From NCBI GenBank assembly GCA_964650945.1, contig CAZYXU010000002.1, forward strand, positions 1 through 64,000: DNA of 64,000 nucleotides, read 5' to 3'. The notes below the pieces were generated by a model. It was not told the DNA's origin and searched no databases. It worked only from the letters and a program-made list of their open reading frames with translations. Both the position numbers and the translations under genes were made by a program. Source of the stretch: JAXGPF01 sp964650945 (GTDB lineage: Bacteria > Verrucomicrobiota > Kiritimatiellia > JAAZAB01). Positions 25,182 to 33,026 of this stretch are shown piece after piece (the stretch's first letter is position 1; the number at the start of each line of letters is the position of its first letter).

Positions 25182-25514
25182 TCAAATTTTCCCCGCCAGC
25201 CGCATGCAGAGCGCGGACGAGGTTTCCGTGCTGGCGCAGATATTCACGCCCTGGGCGCGGGCCTTGGCAATCGTCTGCGGGTCGGGCGCCGCGCCATTGA
25301 CCAGCACCACCGCGGCGATATCGCGCAATTGCGCCACGGCAACCACATTGACATGCGCCTGGATCGTGAACCAAAGCGCCCGCGGCTGCACATGCGCCAG
25401 CACGTCGCTGAGCAGGTCGCCGCAATAGGCCGACTCCACTTCCAGCGCCTCCGCCGCCTCCGTCATGACTACCGGACTCAAACCCAATTCATCAATGATT
25501 TGCTGTAATTTCAT
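25182..25514 (-). CDS. DRTGG-domain protein (copy 2)
   Basis: 110 residues starting MKLQQIIDELGL at 25514 behind GAGGTGG. It is a small DRTGG-type domain (as in the middle of some Pta proteins) with LSDVLAHVQPRALWFTIQAHVN and a predicted small-ligand fold. It lies 11 nt after the CBS-ATPase gene. DRTGG domains are thought to be regulatory; the ligand is unknown. Confidence 0.82.
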   Translation of the reverse strand: MKLQQIIDELGLSPVVMTEAAEALEVESAYCGDLLSDVLAHVQPRALWFTIQAHVNVVAVAQLRDIAAVVLVNGAAPDPQTIAKARAQGVNICASTETSSALCMRLAGKI

Positions 25515-25525
25515 GCCTGGCCACC

Positions 25526-26491
25526 TCATTCAACGGTATTTGCCCTGCGATTGGGCGGGATGGGCACCACCTTGTCAAAGGGCATGTCCAACATCACCAC
25601 CGCCTCCACTTCCGTGCCGAATTCCATGGTGGAACGGATGGCAAATTCATCGGCGCATTGCTTGATGTTGCACAAGCCCATGCCGGCGCCGAATCCCAAA
25701 GCGCGGATTTTTTCATTGGCCGTGGTGTATCCCGGCTGCATGGCCTTCTCGATGTCCGGGATGCCGGGCCCCTCGTCCACCACCAGAATCCGCACGCGGT
25801 CCGTCAACAACTCCACCTCCATGTAACCGCCCAGGGAATGAATGATGACATTCATCTCCGCCTCGTAGCAGATCACGGCGATCCGGCGCAGAATGGCCGG
25901 GGAAATGCCGAAGGATTGCAGGTGTTTTTTGACGGTGGTCGAAGCAACCCCCGCCATATCGAAATTGTCCGGCGCGATTTCAAACCGCAGTTTGTTCTGC
26001 GAATCCCACATCACCAGGTCGGACTTGCCTTCCTGCTTCTCGAACCGCTCGGCAATGGCGTTGACTTCCATCAGCAGGTGCGAGAGGATGTCGCTATAGG
26101 TCACAATGCCCACGACGTCGCGGCGCTGGGGCGCGCTGACGACCGGCAGGCGGCCGAAGCGGAATTTATGGAACAGGTTGGAGGCGGCGATCACCGAATA
26201 ATTCTGGGGGATGGTCACCACGTTCCGGGACATGTAGCGTCCGACCGGCTCATCCACGCGGTTCAAGTCAAACGCGGTGATAATGTCGTGGATGCTGATG
26301 ATGCCCTGCAGCTCGCCGTTATCCACAATCGGCGTGCCGGTGAAACGCTTTTCCTTCATGCAGAGCTGGATTTCGCGAAACGTGCTGGTGGGTTTGAAAA
26401 ACACCACCTGGCTGGTCATGACCTCGTACACCTTGAGCTGGTACATCAGCTCGTGCACAAGTCGAATCTGGCGTTCGCGTAATTCAGCCAT
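25526..26491 (-). CDS. CBS-pair protein with RsbW-like ATPase domain
   Basis: 321 residues. Two CBS motifs (about 20-150: VYEVMTSQVVFFKPTST, GIISIHDIITAF, YMSRNVVTIPQNY, GIVTYSDIL) followed by an HATPase_c domain of the anti-sigma type (about 190-310: AVICYEAEMNVIIHS, VDEGPGIPDIE, GFGAGMGLCNIKQ). CBS pairs usually bind adenine nucleotides, so the protein may report energy status to a partner-switching pathway. It overlaps the upstream DRTGG gene by 8 nt. Confidence 0.88.
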   Translation of the reverse strand: MAELRERQIRLVHELMYQLKVYEVMTSQVVFFKPTSTFREIQLCMKEKRFTGTPIVDNGELQGIISIHDIITAFDLNRVDEPVGRYMSRNVVTIPQNYSVIAASNLFHKFRFGRLPVVSAPQRRDVVGIVTYSDILSHLLMEVNAIAERFEKQEGKSDLVMWDSQNKLRFEIAPDNFDMAGVASTTVKKHLQSFGISPAILRRIAVICYEAEMNVIIHSLGGYMEVELLTDRVRILVVDEGPGIPDIEKAMQPGYTTANEKIRALGFGAGMGLCNIKQCADEFAIRSTMEFGTEVEAVVMLDMPFDKVVPIPPNRRANTVE

Positions 26492-26837
26492 CGCGCTTTT
26501 CCATCTTGTCCAGCGTCCGGCCGATGCGGCAACAGGCCTCGAACATGCCGCAGGGCGAAAGCACCAGTGGGATGCCGCTGCGTTTGGCCAGCGAAGCGAC
26601 GGTGGGTTGGGGTTGCTTGTTGCGCAGGATCACCACGCAGCAGGCGCCGGTGATTTCAGCCGTGCGCAATACTTGCGGATTGGTCAATCCGGTCAGGAGC
26701 ACGTAATTATCGTTTTCAAACGCCAGAATGTCGCTCAGCAGGTCGGAGGCCGCGAAACTATGCGTTGTGTGCTTAAGTTTATCTTCGCAGCAAACCAGTT
26801 CGCCGTCCAGCAATGCCACCAAATCCGAAATTTTCAT
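26484..26837 (-). CDS. DRTGG-domain protein (copy 1), first gene of the hydrogenase cluster
   Basis: 117 residues, MKISDLVALLDGELVCCED. It is a DRTGG-type fold with LSDILAFENDNYVLLTGL, matching copy 2 at LSDVLAHVQ. It carries three Cys-rich spots (VCCED, ACCVV, ACCRIG), which are not present in copy 2 and could be redox- or metal-sensitive. It is the first gene of the cluster; a hairpin lies in its leader. Confidence 0.82.
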   Translation of the reverse strand: MKISDLVALLDGELVCCEDKLKHTTHSFAASDLLSDILAFENDNYVLLTGLTNPQVLRTAEITGACCVVILRNKQPQPTVASLAKRSGIPLVLSPCGMFEACCRIGRTLDKMEKRDG

Positions 26838-26864
26838 GCTTATCGTCCTATCACCCTACCCCCG

Positions 26865-26882
26865 GCCGGCGCAAACGCCGGC
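26865..26882 (-). promoter_or_regulatory. leader hairpin of the hydrogenase cluster
   Basis: Perfect 7-bp inverted repeat GCCGGCG / CGCCGGC with a 4-base loop, 28 nt before the first gene. A TTGACA is found upstream on the same strand (26928-26923), but no convincing -10 at 17 bp. The hairpin has no U-tract, so it is not a standard attenuator. Confidence 0.4.
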
Positions 26883-27053
26883 ATCAAAATAACATGTTCA
26901 TGCTGTCATGCCCCGGCGCAAATGTCAACCGAATTCATGCCCGACATCCGCAGGCAGTCCCGACCCCGCGGCTGCGCCGGACTGCTTGACCGCCCCCGGG
27001 CGGCGCCGGACTGCCGGAAACAGGTTCCGCACGCCGCCGGCGCATTTTTTTTG

Positions 27054-27082
27054 TTGGACAACCGGCGCTTTATCGCCATAAT
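27054..27082 (+). promoter_or_regulatory. promoter of the unknown gene at 27119
   Basis: TTGGAC (27054-27059), a 17-bp spacer and CATAAT (27077-27082), 36 bp before the start codon. Confidence 0.6.
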
Positions 27083-27118
27083 GCCCGCAAAACTTTATTC
27101 ACCAAGGAGTGGCAACCG

Positions 27119-27589
27119 ATGCAAATATCCGATACGCAAAAAACGGCGGTCAAACAGTGGGTAGCCGGCGGGTGCACCCTGGCGGAATTGCAAAAGAAAA
27201 TCAACGAGGAATTCAAGTTATCGCTGACTTTCATGGATGTGCGCTTTCTGGTGCTGGACCTGGGATTGAAGATCAAGGATCACGCCGCCGGCAGCGGCAC
27301 GGTGGATTTATCCAAAACGCCGGCCAAGCCCGCCGCCGCCGCGGAGGATGACGCGCTGCTCCCGGACGGCGCCGGCGGAGTTTCCGTCACGTTGGACCGC
27401 GTAATCAAGCCCGGCGCGGTGGCCAGCGGCCAGGTGACGTTCAGCGACGGCGTCAGCGCCGGCTGGATGCTGGACCAGATGGGCCGCCTGGGCTTGAGCG
27501 CCACCCGCCCCGGCTACCGCCCCACCCCGGAAGATTTGCAGTCATTCCAGGAGGAACTGGCCAGCCTGCTGCAAAGCCGGGGGATGTAA
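27119..27589 (+). CDS. conserved-looking protein of unknown function
   Basis: 156 residues, starting behind AAGGAGTGGCAACCG. The N-terminal 55 residues look like a helical, helix-turn-helix-like region (KTAVKQWVAGGCTLAELQKK). A Pro/Ala linker follows, then a C-terminal domain with SVTLDRVIKPGAVASGQVTF and GWMLDQMGRLGL that looks like a small beta-barrel. I do not recognise the family. A good promoter and RBS support expression. Confidence 0.75.
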   Translation: MQISDTQKTAVKQWVAGGCTLAELQKKINEEFKLSLTFMDVRFLVLDLGLKIKDHAAGSGTVDLSKTPAKPAAAAEDDALLPDGAGGVSVTLDRVIKPGAVASGQVTFSDGVSAGWMLDQMGRLGLSATRPGYRPTPEDLQSFQEELASLLQSRGM

Positions 27590-27593
27590 AACT

Positions 27594-27826
27594 CAGTGTT
27601 CGGGGTTCAGTGTTCGGTGTTCGGTGCAGCCTTGGCGCAGGCGAGTGTGCCACGCCGAATCCTGGTGCAGGCGGGCACCTGGCTTAACCGCAAAGAACGC
27701 AAAGGACGCGAAAGGGAAATCTGGAAAACCGCAGAACCGCAGAATAATGAACCACAGAAGACGCCGCCTTTCCGCCCATTTGTGCCAACTCCAAAACTCA
27801 CGTTTTGGAAGTTTTAATGTTTGACG
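27594..27826. repeat. intergenic repeat cluster with hairpin copy 3
   Basis: The gap between two convergent genes contains a GTTCGG tandem block (about 27594-27628), an AACCGCAAAGAACGCAAAGG element (about 27685-27715), and a third copy of the dispersed hairpin at 27790-27809 (arms TCCAAAAC / GTTTTGGA, loop TCAC). The repeats continue into the 3' end of the Fe-ADH gene. No gene is supported here. Confidence 0.7.
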
Positions 27827-29050
27827 TCAACACACTGAACACCGAACACTCTGCCCCTCTGCTCCTCTGTGCCTTTGCCCCTCTGCCATAAGCGGCGTCG
27901 AGCCGCCGCACTCCAAAGGCGTAAAAAGCCGGGCCAACAGCCAGCGCACATCATCCGCGGTCACCGGGCGGGGGTTGGCCCGGGCGGAAGCGGAAGCCAG
28001 CGTTTCACGGATGATGCCATCCGTATCCCGGAGTTGCAGGGACGGGAACGGATTTTGCACTGCCAGACGGCTCAACAGCGATTCCACCCACTGCCGCAGG
28101 TCGGCGCCGGCCAAGGCGCTCAATTCCGCGTAACGTTCGCCCATGGCGGCCCGGTTAAGTTCCAACGCCAGCGGCAGGCACAGCCCGCACACCTGGCCGT
28201 GGGGAATTTTGTAACGGGCGCCCAGCGGATGCGCAATGCCATGGACCACGCCCAGGCGGGCAATGGACAGCGCCAGCCCGGAAAAATAGCTGCCCAGCAG
28301 CATTTTTTCCGCCGGATCCTCTGGCGGCGTCGCTTCGCCGGTATCCGCCAAACCGAAATCCAGCAGGCTGGCCGCAAGCAACCGGAAGCTTCGCCGGGCA
28401 AAATCATCGCTCAAGCGCGACGCGGCGCGGCAAACAAAAGCTTCGATGGCCTGGGTCAGCGCGTCCAGCCCGGCATGCGCGCGAATCGCGGGCGGGCAGG
28501 CATCCAGCAGCGCGGCGTCTAAAATCACCAGGCGCGCCATCATGCAAGGATGGCGGATGGACTTTTTCTGACCGGTGCGCGGATTGGTCAGCACGGCATT
28601 CATCGTGGCTTCCGAGCCGGTGCCGGCCGTGGTGGGCGCCGCGATGAACGGCGCGCCGGGGCATTCCACCGGGCGGCCGTCATGATATTCCTCGAGGGCG
28701 CCGGCGGCATGCAATAAGCCCGCGCAAGCCTTGGCCACGTCCATGACGCTGCCGCCGCCGACCGCGGCCACCCAGTCCGCCCGCTCCCGGCGGGCGGTTG
28801 CCAGCAAGGCCGCCAGGTGGTCCAGCTTCGGCTCGCCGCCCGGATGTTCGGCGGTCACGATGGTGATTCCGGCCGGGCATTTTTGCATGAGCAGGCGCAG
28901 GAAGCCGGCGGCCCGCAATGAAGCGCCATGCACCAGCAGCCCGCGCCGGCCAAAGGCGGCGGCCTGCTCCGCCATGGTTTGTATGGCGCCCCGCCCGGTG
29001 ATGGTACGGCCGGGCAAAATCAAATCATCCGGCATGACTTTCTCATCCAT
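27827..29050 (-). CDS. iron-containing alcohol dehydrogenase with repeat-derived C-terminus
   Basis: 407 residues. Group III NAD(P)-dependent dehydrogenase: Rossmann-like GGGSVMDVAKA, TTAGTGSEAT, and the metal-binding segment DALTQAIEAFVC...HGIAHPLGARYKIPHGQVCGL. Substrate not determinable. The core ends near WLLARLFTP; the last ~29 residues (LECGGSTPL, then a Gly/Arg/Glu/Cys-rich tail) are translated from intergenic repeat DNA. Start ATG at 29050, overlapping the upstream cupin gene by 8 nt, so the two are probably one operon. Confidence 0.9.
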   Translation of the reverse strand: MDEKVMPDDLILPGRTITGRGAIQTMAEQAAAFGRRGLLVHGASLRAAGFLRLLMQKCPAGITIVTAEHPGGEPKLDHLAALLATARRERADWVAAVGGGSVMDVAKACAGLLHAAGALEEYHDGRPVECPGAPFIAAPTTAGTGSEATMNAVLTNPRTGQKKSIRHPCMMARLVILDAALLDACPPAIRAHAGLDALTQAIEAFVCRAASRLSDDFARRSFRLLAASLLDFGLADTGEATPPEDPAEKMLLGSYFSGLALSIARLGVVHGIAHPLGARYKIPHGQVCGLCLPLALELNRAAMGERYAELSALAGADLRQWVESLLSRLAVQNPFPSLQLRDTDGIIRETLASASARANPRPVTADDVRWLLARLFTPLECGGSTPLMAEGQRHRGAEGQSVRCSVC

Positions 29051-29393
29051 AACACATGATCACCGCCAACATTTCCAACGGCTCATAACCGTCATTGCGG
29101 ATGGCATGCGAGGCTCCCCGGCCGGTCAAGACCGCATCGCCGGCCGCCACGCGCGTGGTTTGACCATCCTCGTCCAGCAGACCTGTGCCGCCGGTCACCA
29201 CGTATAACTCGTCTTCTTGATCATGCCGGTGCAAACCAATCCCGGCGCCCGGCGGAATGATCAGGCGGGCACACAAGCGGGTTTTGGCGTGAATTTCATC
29301 GGGCTTGAAAATATGGCGGACGGTGACCGCGCCCGGGCCGCCCCGCATGTTTTCCCGCACTTCGCTGGACATTTCCGCGGCTTTACGGATCAT
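29043..29393 (-). CDS. small cupin-domain protein
   Basis: 116 residues, single cupin fold with the metal motifs GIGLHRHDQEDELYVVTGG and GASHAIRN. Starts at MIRKAAEMSS behind GGGAGGTGTCT. Cupins of this size are often sugar- or organic-acid-binding or isomerase proteins. The overlap with Fe-ADH suggests a shared role in a small catabolic or detoxification step. Confidence 0.85.
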   Translation of the reverse strand: MIRKAAEMSSEVRENMRGGPGAVTVRHIFKPDEIHAKTRLCARLIIPPGAGIGLHRHDQEDELYVVTGGTGLLDEDGQTTRVAAGDAVLTGRGASHAIRNDGYEPLEMLAVIMCYG

Positions 29394-29420
29394 AGACACC
29401 TCCCGGACAGGAAAAAAATA

Positions 29421-29448
29421 TTGCGCCAACCGGCTTTTTCATTATCAT
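29421..29448 (+). promoter_or_regulatory. putative promoter of the HtrA gene
   Basis: TTGCGC (29421-29426), 16 bp, TATCAT (29443-29448), about 110 bp upstream of the HtrA start, within the divergent gap. Confidence 0.4.
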
Positions 29449-29557
29449 TAATGGCATCGGTAGTCAATGGCGGAAAGCGCCAATCCGGGAATCTGGCGGA
29501 TGTGCCAGCGGGAGCGCGGTGGCATCCGCGCCCATTTCACCAACAACGGGAGGCAAT

Positions 29558-31000
29558 ATGCGCAGCAAACTTTACCTGCAAACCATGATTCTGCTGGGGG
29601 CTGCCAGTTTCCTGCCGGCGGCGGCCCTGGCTGCCGCCGCGCCCGCCGATCAAGCCACGGCCGAGGAAGTCAAAGCGCTGCGCCAGACTTCCAAGGCTTT
29701 TGCCGCCGTCGCCCGCCAGGCCATGCCGGCGGTGGTGTTCATCCGCGTCGAAAAAACCGTCACCCAGCCCGGCGCGCCGAACGCGATGGATCCCAACGAG
29801 CTGCTGGAACAGCTCTTCGGCATCCGCCAGCGGCGCGAACCGGCGCCGGAACGCCGCTACCGCCAGGGCGGCACCGGCACCGGGTTCATCGTCACCAAGG
29901 ACGGCTACATCCTCACCAACAACCATATCGTGGGCGATGCCGACCGCATCACCGTCCGCACGCATGACGGCCGCGAATTCCAGGCCGAACTGGTGGGCAG
30001 CGATCCGCGTTCGGAAGTCGCCGTGATCAAGATTCCCGGCGACAACTTCCCCGTCCTGCCGATCGGCGACTCCGACGCGATTGAAATCGGCGAATGGGTC
30101 ATCGCCATCGGCAATCCGTTCGGCCTGTCCGAGACCCTCACCGTCGGCGTGGTCAGCGCCAAGGGGCGCAGCAACATCGGCATCACCGATTACGAGGATT
30201 TCATCCAGACCGACGCCGCGATTAATCCCGGCAATTCCGGCGGGCCGTTGTTGAATATTGACGGCAAGGCCATCGGCATCAACACCGCCATCTTCAGCCA
30301 GATGGGCGGGTCGTTGGGGATCGGGTTCGCCATCCCCATCAACATGGCCATGAAAATCAAGGAGCAACTGAGCACCAGCGGCACGATCACCCGCGGCTAC
30401 CTGGGCGTGGTCATCCAGGACATGACGGCCGAGCTGGCGGAGTCGTTCAAAAGCCCGCATACGCGGGGCGTGCTGGTGGCCGACGTGGTCAAGGGCGCCG
30501 CCGCCGATCAGGCCGGCATCCGCACCGGCGACATCATTCTGGAAGTCAACGGCAAGGTTGTGGAGGGCGCGGGGGCTTTCCGCAACCAGATTGCCCTGAC
30601 GGCGCCGGGGACTGAGATTAAACTGACAATCTGGCGGGAGGAAAAACGCCGGGAACTCAAGATCAAGGTGGGCGTCCAGGACGGCGGCGCGGAATCGCCG
30701 CTGTCGCTCACGGCCATCAGCGAAAAAATCGGCCTGGTGGTGGAAAATCTTACCCCGCAATGGTCCCAGCGCTTCGGCTACACCGAGAACGGCGTGCTGG
30801 TCACCCGCGTCCGCCCGGACAGCCCGGCGGCGGCGGCCGGGATTCAGCCCGGCCACCTGATCGCGGGGGTCAACCACCGCGACGTGGGCAACGTGGAAGA
30901 ATTCAACGCCGCCTTAACCAAGTCCGCGCAATCCGGGATGTTGCTGTTGCTGGTGCGCGATCCGCAGTCGTCGCGGTTTGTGGTGATCCCGTTGAAATAA
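29558..31000 (+). CDS. Do-like serine protease (HtrA/DegP family)
   Basis: 480 residues; periplasmic quality-control protease/chaperone. Signal peptide residues 1-25 (cleavage near ALAAA). Trypsin-like domain with His123 (TNNHIVGDAD) and Ser227 (NPGNSGGPLLN). The triad acid position, usually Asp in DPxxDxAV, reads DPRSEVAV, so it is Glu153. Two PDZ domains follow (about 270-370 and 385-480). Starts at ATG 29558 behind GGGAGG. A 14-bp hairpin follows the stop. Confidence 0.92.
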   Translation: MRSKLYLQTMILLGAASFLPAAALAAAAPADQATAEEVKALRQTSKAFAAVARQAMPAVVFIRVEKTVTQPGAPNAMDPNELLEQLFGIRQRREPAPERRYRQGGTGTGFIVTKDGYILTNNHIVGDADRITVRTHDGREFQAELVGSDPRSEVAVIKIPGDNFPVLPIGDSDAIEIGEWVIAIGNPFGLSETLTVGVVSAKGRSNIGITDYEDFIQTDAAINPGNSGGPLLNIDGKAIGINTAIFSQMGGSLGIGFAIPINMAMKIKEQLSTSGTITRGYLGVVIQDMTAELAESFKSPHTRGVLVADVVKGAAADQAGIRTGDIILEVNGKVVEGAGAFRNQIALTAPGTEIKLTIWREEKRRELKIKVGVQDGGAESPLSLTAISEKIGLVVENLTPQWSQRFGYTENGVLVTRVRPDSPAAAAGIQPGHLIAGVNHRDVGNVEEFNAALTKSAQSGMLLLLVRDPQSSRFVVIPLK

Positions 31001-31029
31001 TTAATTTTGCATTCCATGCAGAATTAATT
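30999..31029 (+). terminator. hairpin after HtrA gene
   Basis: Near-perfect 14-bp inverted repeat AATTAATTTTGCAT / ATGCAGAATTAATT with loop TCC. One position would be a G-U pair in RNA. It overlaps the HtrA stop codon and abuts the tRNA promoter. There is no long U-tract, so termination strength is uncertain. Confidence 0.5.
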
Positions 31030-31056
31030 TGACTCTGGCGCCATTTATTATATCTT
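31029..31056 (+). promoter_or_regulatory. promoter of tRNA-Pro
   Basis: TTGACT (31029-31034), 16 bp, TATCTT (31051-31056), ending 16 bp before the tRNA 5' end at 31073. Confidence 0.55.
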
Positions 31057-31072
31057 GGGTTTTCTTCACTTA

Positions 31073-31146
31073 CGGGGCGTAGCGCAGACTGGTAGCGCGT
31101 TTGGTTCGGGACCAAAAGGCCGAGGGTTCAAATCCCTCCGCCCCGA
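31073..31146 (+). tRNA. tRNA-Pro (anticodon CGG)
   Basis: 74 nt cloverleaf: acceptor CGGGGCG pairs with CGCCCCG, D-arm GCGC/GCGC, anticodon stem TTTGG/CCAAA around loop TTCGGGA (anticodon CGG at 31107-31109), T-arm GAGGG-TTCAAAT-CCCTC. The bacterial tRNA-Pro C1-G72 pair is present. CCA is not encoded. Reads CCG proline codons, which are frequent in this GC-rich sequence. Confidence 0.95.
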
Positions 31147-31305
31147 TTCCGCCAGGATCACAGCAAGTCTTCCGTGCCGCAGCATCCAGCCTGCTGGTAT
31201 ACTCGCCGAGTTTTGCGCCGCGGGGCAACTGCCTGACTACGTTCCGGGAAAGCGGGTCGTTCCAATCTGCCGCTTACCCTCCGCGCGTTGCTTTCCAACC
31301 AGCCA

Positions 31306-31533
31306 TCAGCGAGCGGTCCGGCGGGCGCTGATTTTATGATTCCGCCGGCCGGGGAACGGATCCGGCGCGGAATACGGCCGGCGTTCGCCGCCGCCATCCT
31401 CACCGCCGGAATGGCGGATGATGTAGATCTCGCGCCGGCGGATATGCGCCGCCGCCCACGCCAGGCCCAGGATGACCGCCAGCCAGCCGGCGATTGTGCC
31501 GATCAGATCAATCGCAAAATCCAGGATGGTCAT
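31306..31533 (-). CDS. small single-span membrane protein, unknown
   Basis: 75 residues: one hydrophobic segment (about residues 5-28, LIGTIAGWLAVILGLAWAAA), then a basic, polar tail. The start overlaps the stop of the gene at 31530-32087 as ATGA, suggesting translational coupling; this is the main evidence that it is real. No family recognised. Confidence 0.5.
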   Translation of the reverse strand: MTILDFAIDLIGTIAGWLAVILGLAWAAAHIRRREIYIIRHSGGEDGGGERRPYSAPDPFPGRRNHKISARRTAR

Positions 31534-32087
31534 GGTGCGCGCTCCTCAATTTCCGGCCAGGCTGATATGCCGTTCTCGGTGGCCATAAGCTCGATCGGTT
31601 TACTTGAGGCCGCGACTTTAACAATTTCATCTTCCGCGAAAAGCCAAACCACCCATCCGGAAAATTCATTGCCGGATCGATACTCTTGGTCCCATCCCGC
31701 AAAAACTGTGCGATTACTACGCATGAACTGGGAAGTTACAACATGGTTGGTCGAACCCATGGGATCAAGATTAAAATTTGTGTCCACTGTGCTGTAAACA
31801 CGGTATTCTCTGGTGGTTTTCGTTCCCCATGGCGGAATCACCAAAAAAGAGATCACCGCCCTATATTCACGCGGCTTCCTGCTTAAATTGCGGAGTTGGA
31901 GTTCCAAGGCAACTTGCTGTGTTTTGTCCTTGTCGAACGATCCATAGTCGGTAGACCAATTTGTGGTCCGTTTGTTCATAGTCCTCAGCCGCCGTACTTT
32001 CAGATCGACAAGGGGCTGTTCCGCAAGCGCCAGCGCGCAGAGACACAGGGCAAAACAGGCCACCAGATATATTTTAATTCGGCGCAT
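31530..32087 (-). CDS. secreted protein of unknown function
   Basis: 185 residues with a signal peptide (residues 1-22, MRRIKIYLVACFALCLCALA, cleavage near LALA-EQ). The mature part is rich in beta-type sequence (QVALELQLRNLSRKP, EYRAVISFLVIPPWG) and may be an immunoglobulin-like domain, but no family is recognised. Base composition is lower in GC than the neighbours, which may mark a recent arrival. It ends in an overlap with the small membrane protein gene. Confidence 0.65.
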   Translation of the reverse strand: MRRIKIYLVACFALCLCALALAEQPLVDLKVRRLRTMNKRTTNWSTDYGSFDKDKTQQVALELQLRNLSRKPREYRAVISFLVIPPWGTKTTREYRVYSTVDTNFNLDPMGSTNHVVTSQFMRSNRTVFAGWDQEYRSGNEFSGWVVWLFAEDEIVKVAASSKPIELMATENGISAWPEIEERAP

Positions 32088-32108
32088 GTTACAGCTCCCA
32101 TTCGAAGA

Positions 32109-33026
32109 TTATTTACCTTGCGTTTTTGCCGGGTGGTAATGCACGTGCACGCGGCGGGTGAATCCCACTTCTTTCACCAGAATCCGCTCGACCTTGGAAG
32201 CAATCCGGTCGCCATCGGCAACGCTCAGCATCCCGTCTATGCCGATGGTGACATTCAGCACCAAGTATGGCCCAAAATGATGCGCCTGAACCTCTTCCAC
32301 CGCAATGATACCCGGGATGCCGGCCAGCAGCGCGCGCACCTGCCGATCGAGATCAACGCCCGGCACAGCGTCCATCAAATTCGCCGACGAGTCCCGGAGG
32401 ATCTGGATGCCGGTCTTGAAGATGATCAGCGAGACCAAGGCGCCCGCCAGCGGATCGGCCCAGTGGTACCCCATCCGGCCCATCAGGATGCCCAGCCCCG
32501 CGCCCGCCGCGGAAAACACATCATTCCGATGATCTTCGGCCAGCGCCAAGACGGCGGAGTTCCCCGTTTGTTTCGCCCATAAGCGCGTGACGATGGTGAG
32601 CGCGATTTTCAGGACGACCGTCGCCAAAGCCACCCAGAGTGTGAATCCGGCGGCGTAAATCCGCTCGGTCTTCCCCACAACCATGTCAAATGCCGCGTTG
32701 ACGGAATCCCAAAAAATCGCCACAGCCGTCGCCATGACAAATGCGCCCACAACCACCGCGGCGATGCTTTCCATCTGGCTGTGACCATAGGGATGCTCGC
32801 GGTCGGCCGGCTTGCCGGCAAGCGCCATAAAAACCCGCACGATGACAAAGAAAACCACGTCCGAGGTGGAATTGATGCCATCCGCCAGCAGCGCCGAGCT
32901 GTGCCCCAGAATGCCGGCGGTGGTTTTCACCGCCGCCAGCAACAGGTTGGCGCCCAGCCCCAGATTGACGGCCCGCAGACTGAGTTGATGCCGGCATGCT
33001 GTTGACAGATTTTCCCGGACTTTCAT
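32109..33026 (-). CDS. cation diffusion facilitator transporter
   Basis: 305 residues. Six-helix CDF efflux pump: helix II HSSALLADGINSTSDV and helix V LAEDHRNDVFSAAG supply the His/Asp metal site, followed by a cytoplasmic ferredoxin-like C-terminal domain ending HVHYHPAKTQGK. The ion is not evident. The start at 33026 overlaps the acr3 stop (ATGA), so it is the last gene of the arsenic/mercury operon. Zn, Fe, Cd or Co are possible substrates. Confidence 0.88.
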   Translation of the reverse strand: MKVRENLSTACRHQLSLRAVNLGLGANLLLAAVKTTAGILGHSSALLADGINSTSDVVFFVIVRVFMALAGKPADREHPYGHSQMESIAAVVVGAFVMATAVAIFWDSVNAAFDMVVGKTERIYAAGFTLWVALATVVLKIALTIVTRLWAKQTGNSAVLALAEDHRNDVFSAAGAGLGILMGRMGYHWADPLAGALVSLIIFKTGIQILRDSSANLMDAVPGVDLDRQVRALLAGIPGIIAVEEVQAHHFGPYLVLNVTIGIDGMLSVADGDRIASKVERILVKEVGFTRRVHVHYHPAKTQGK

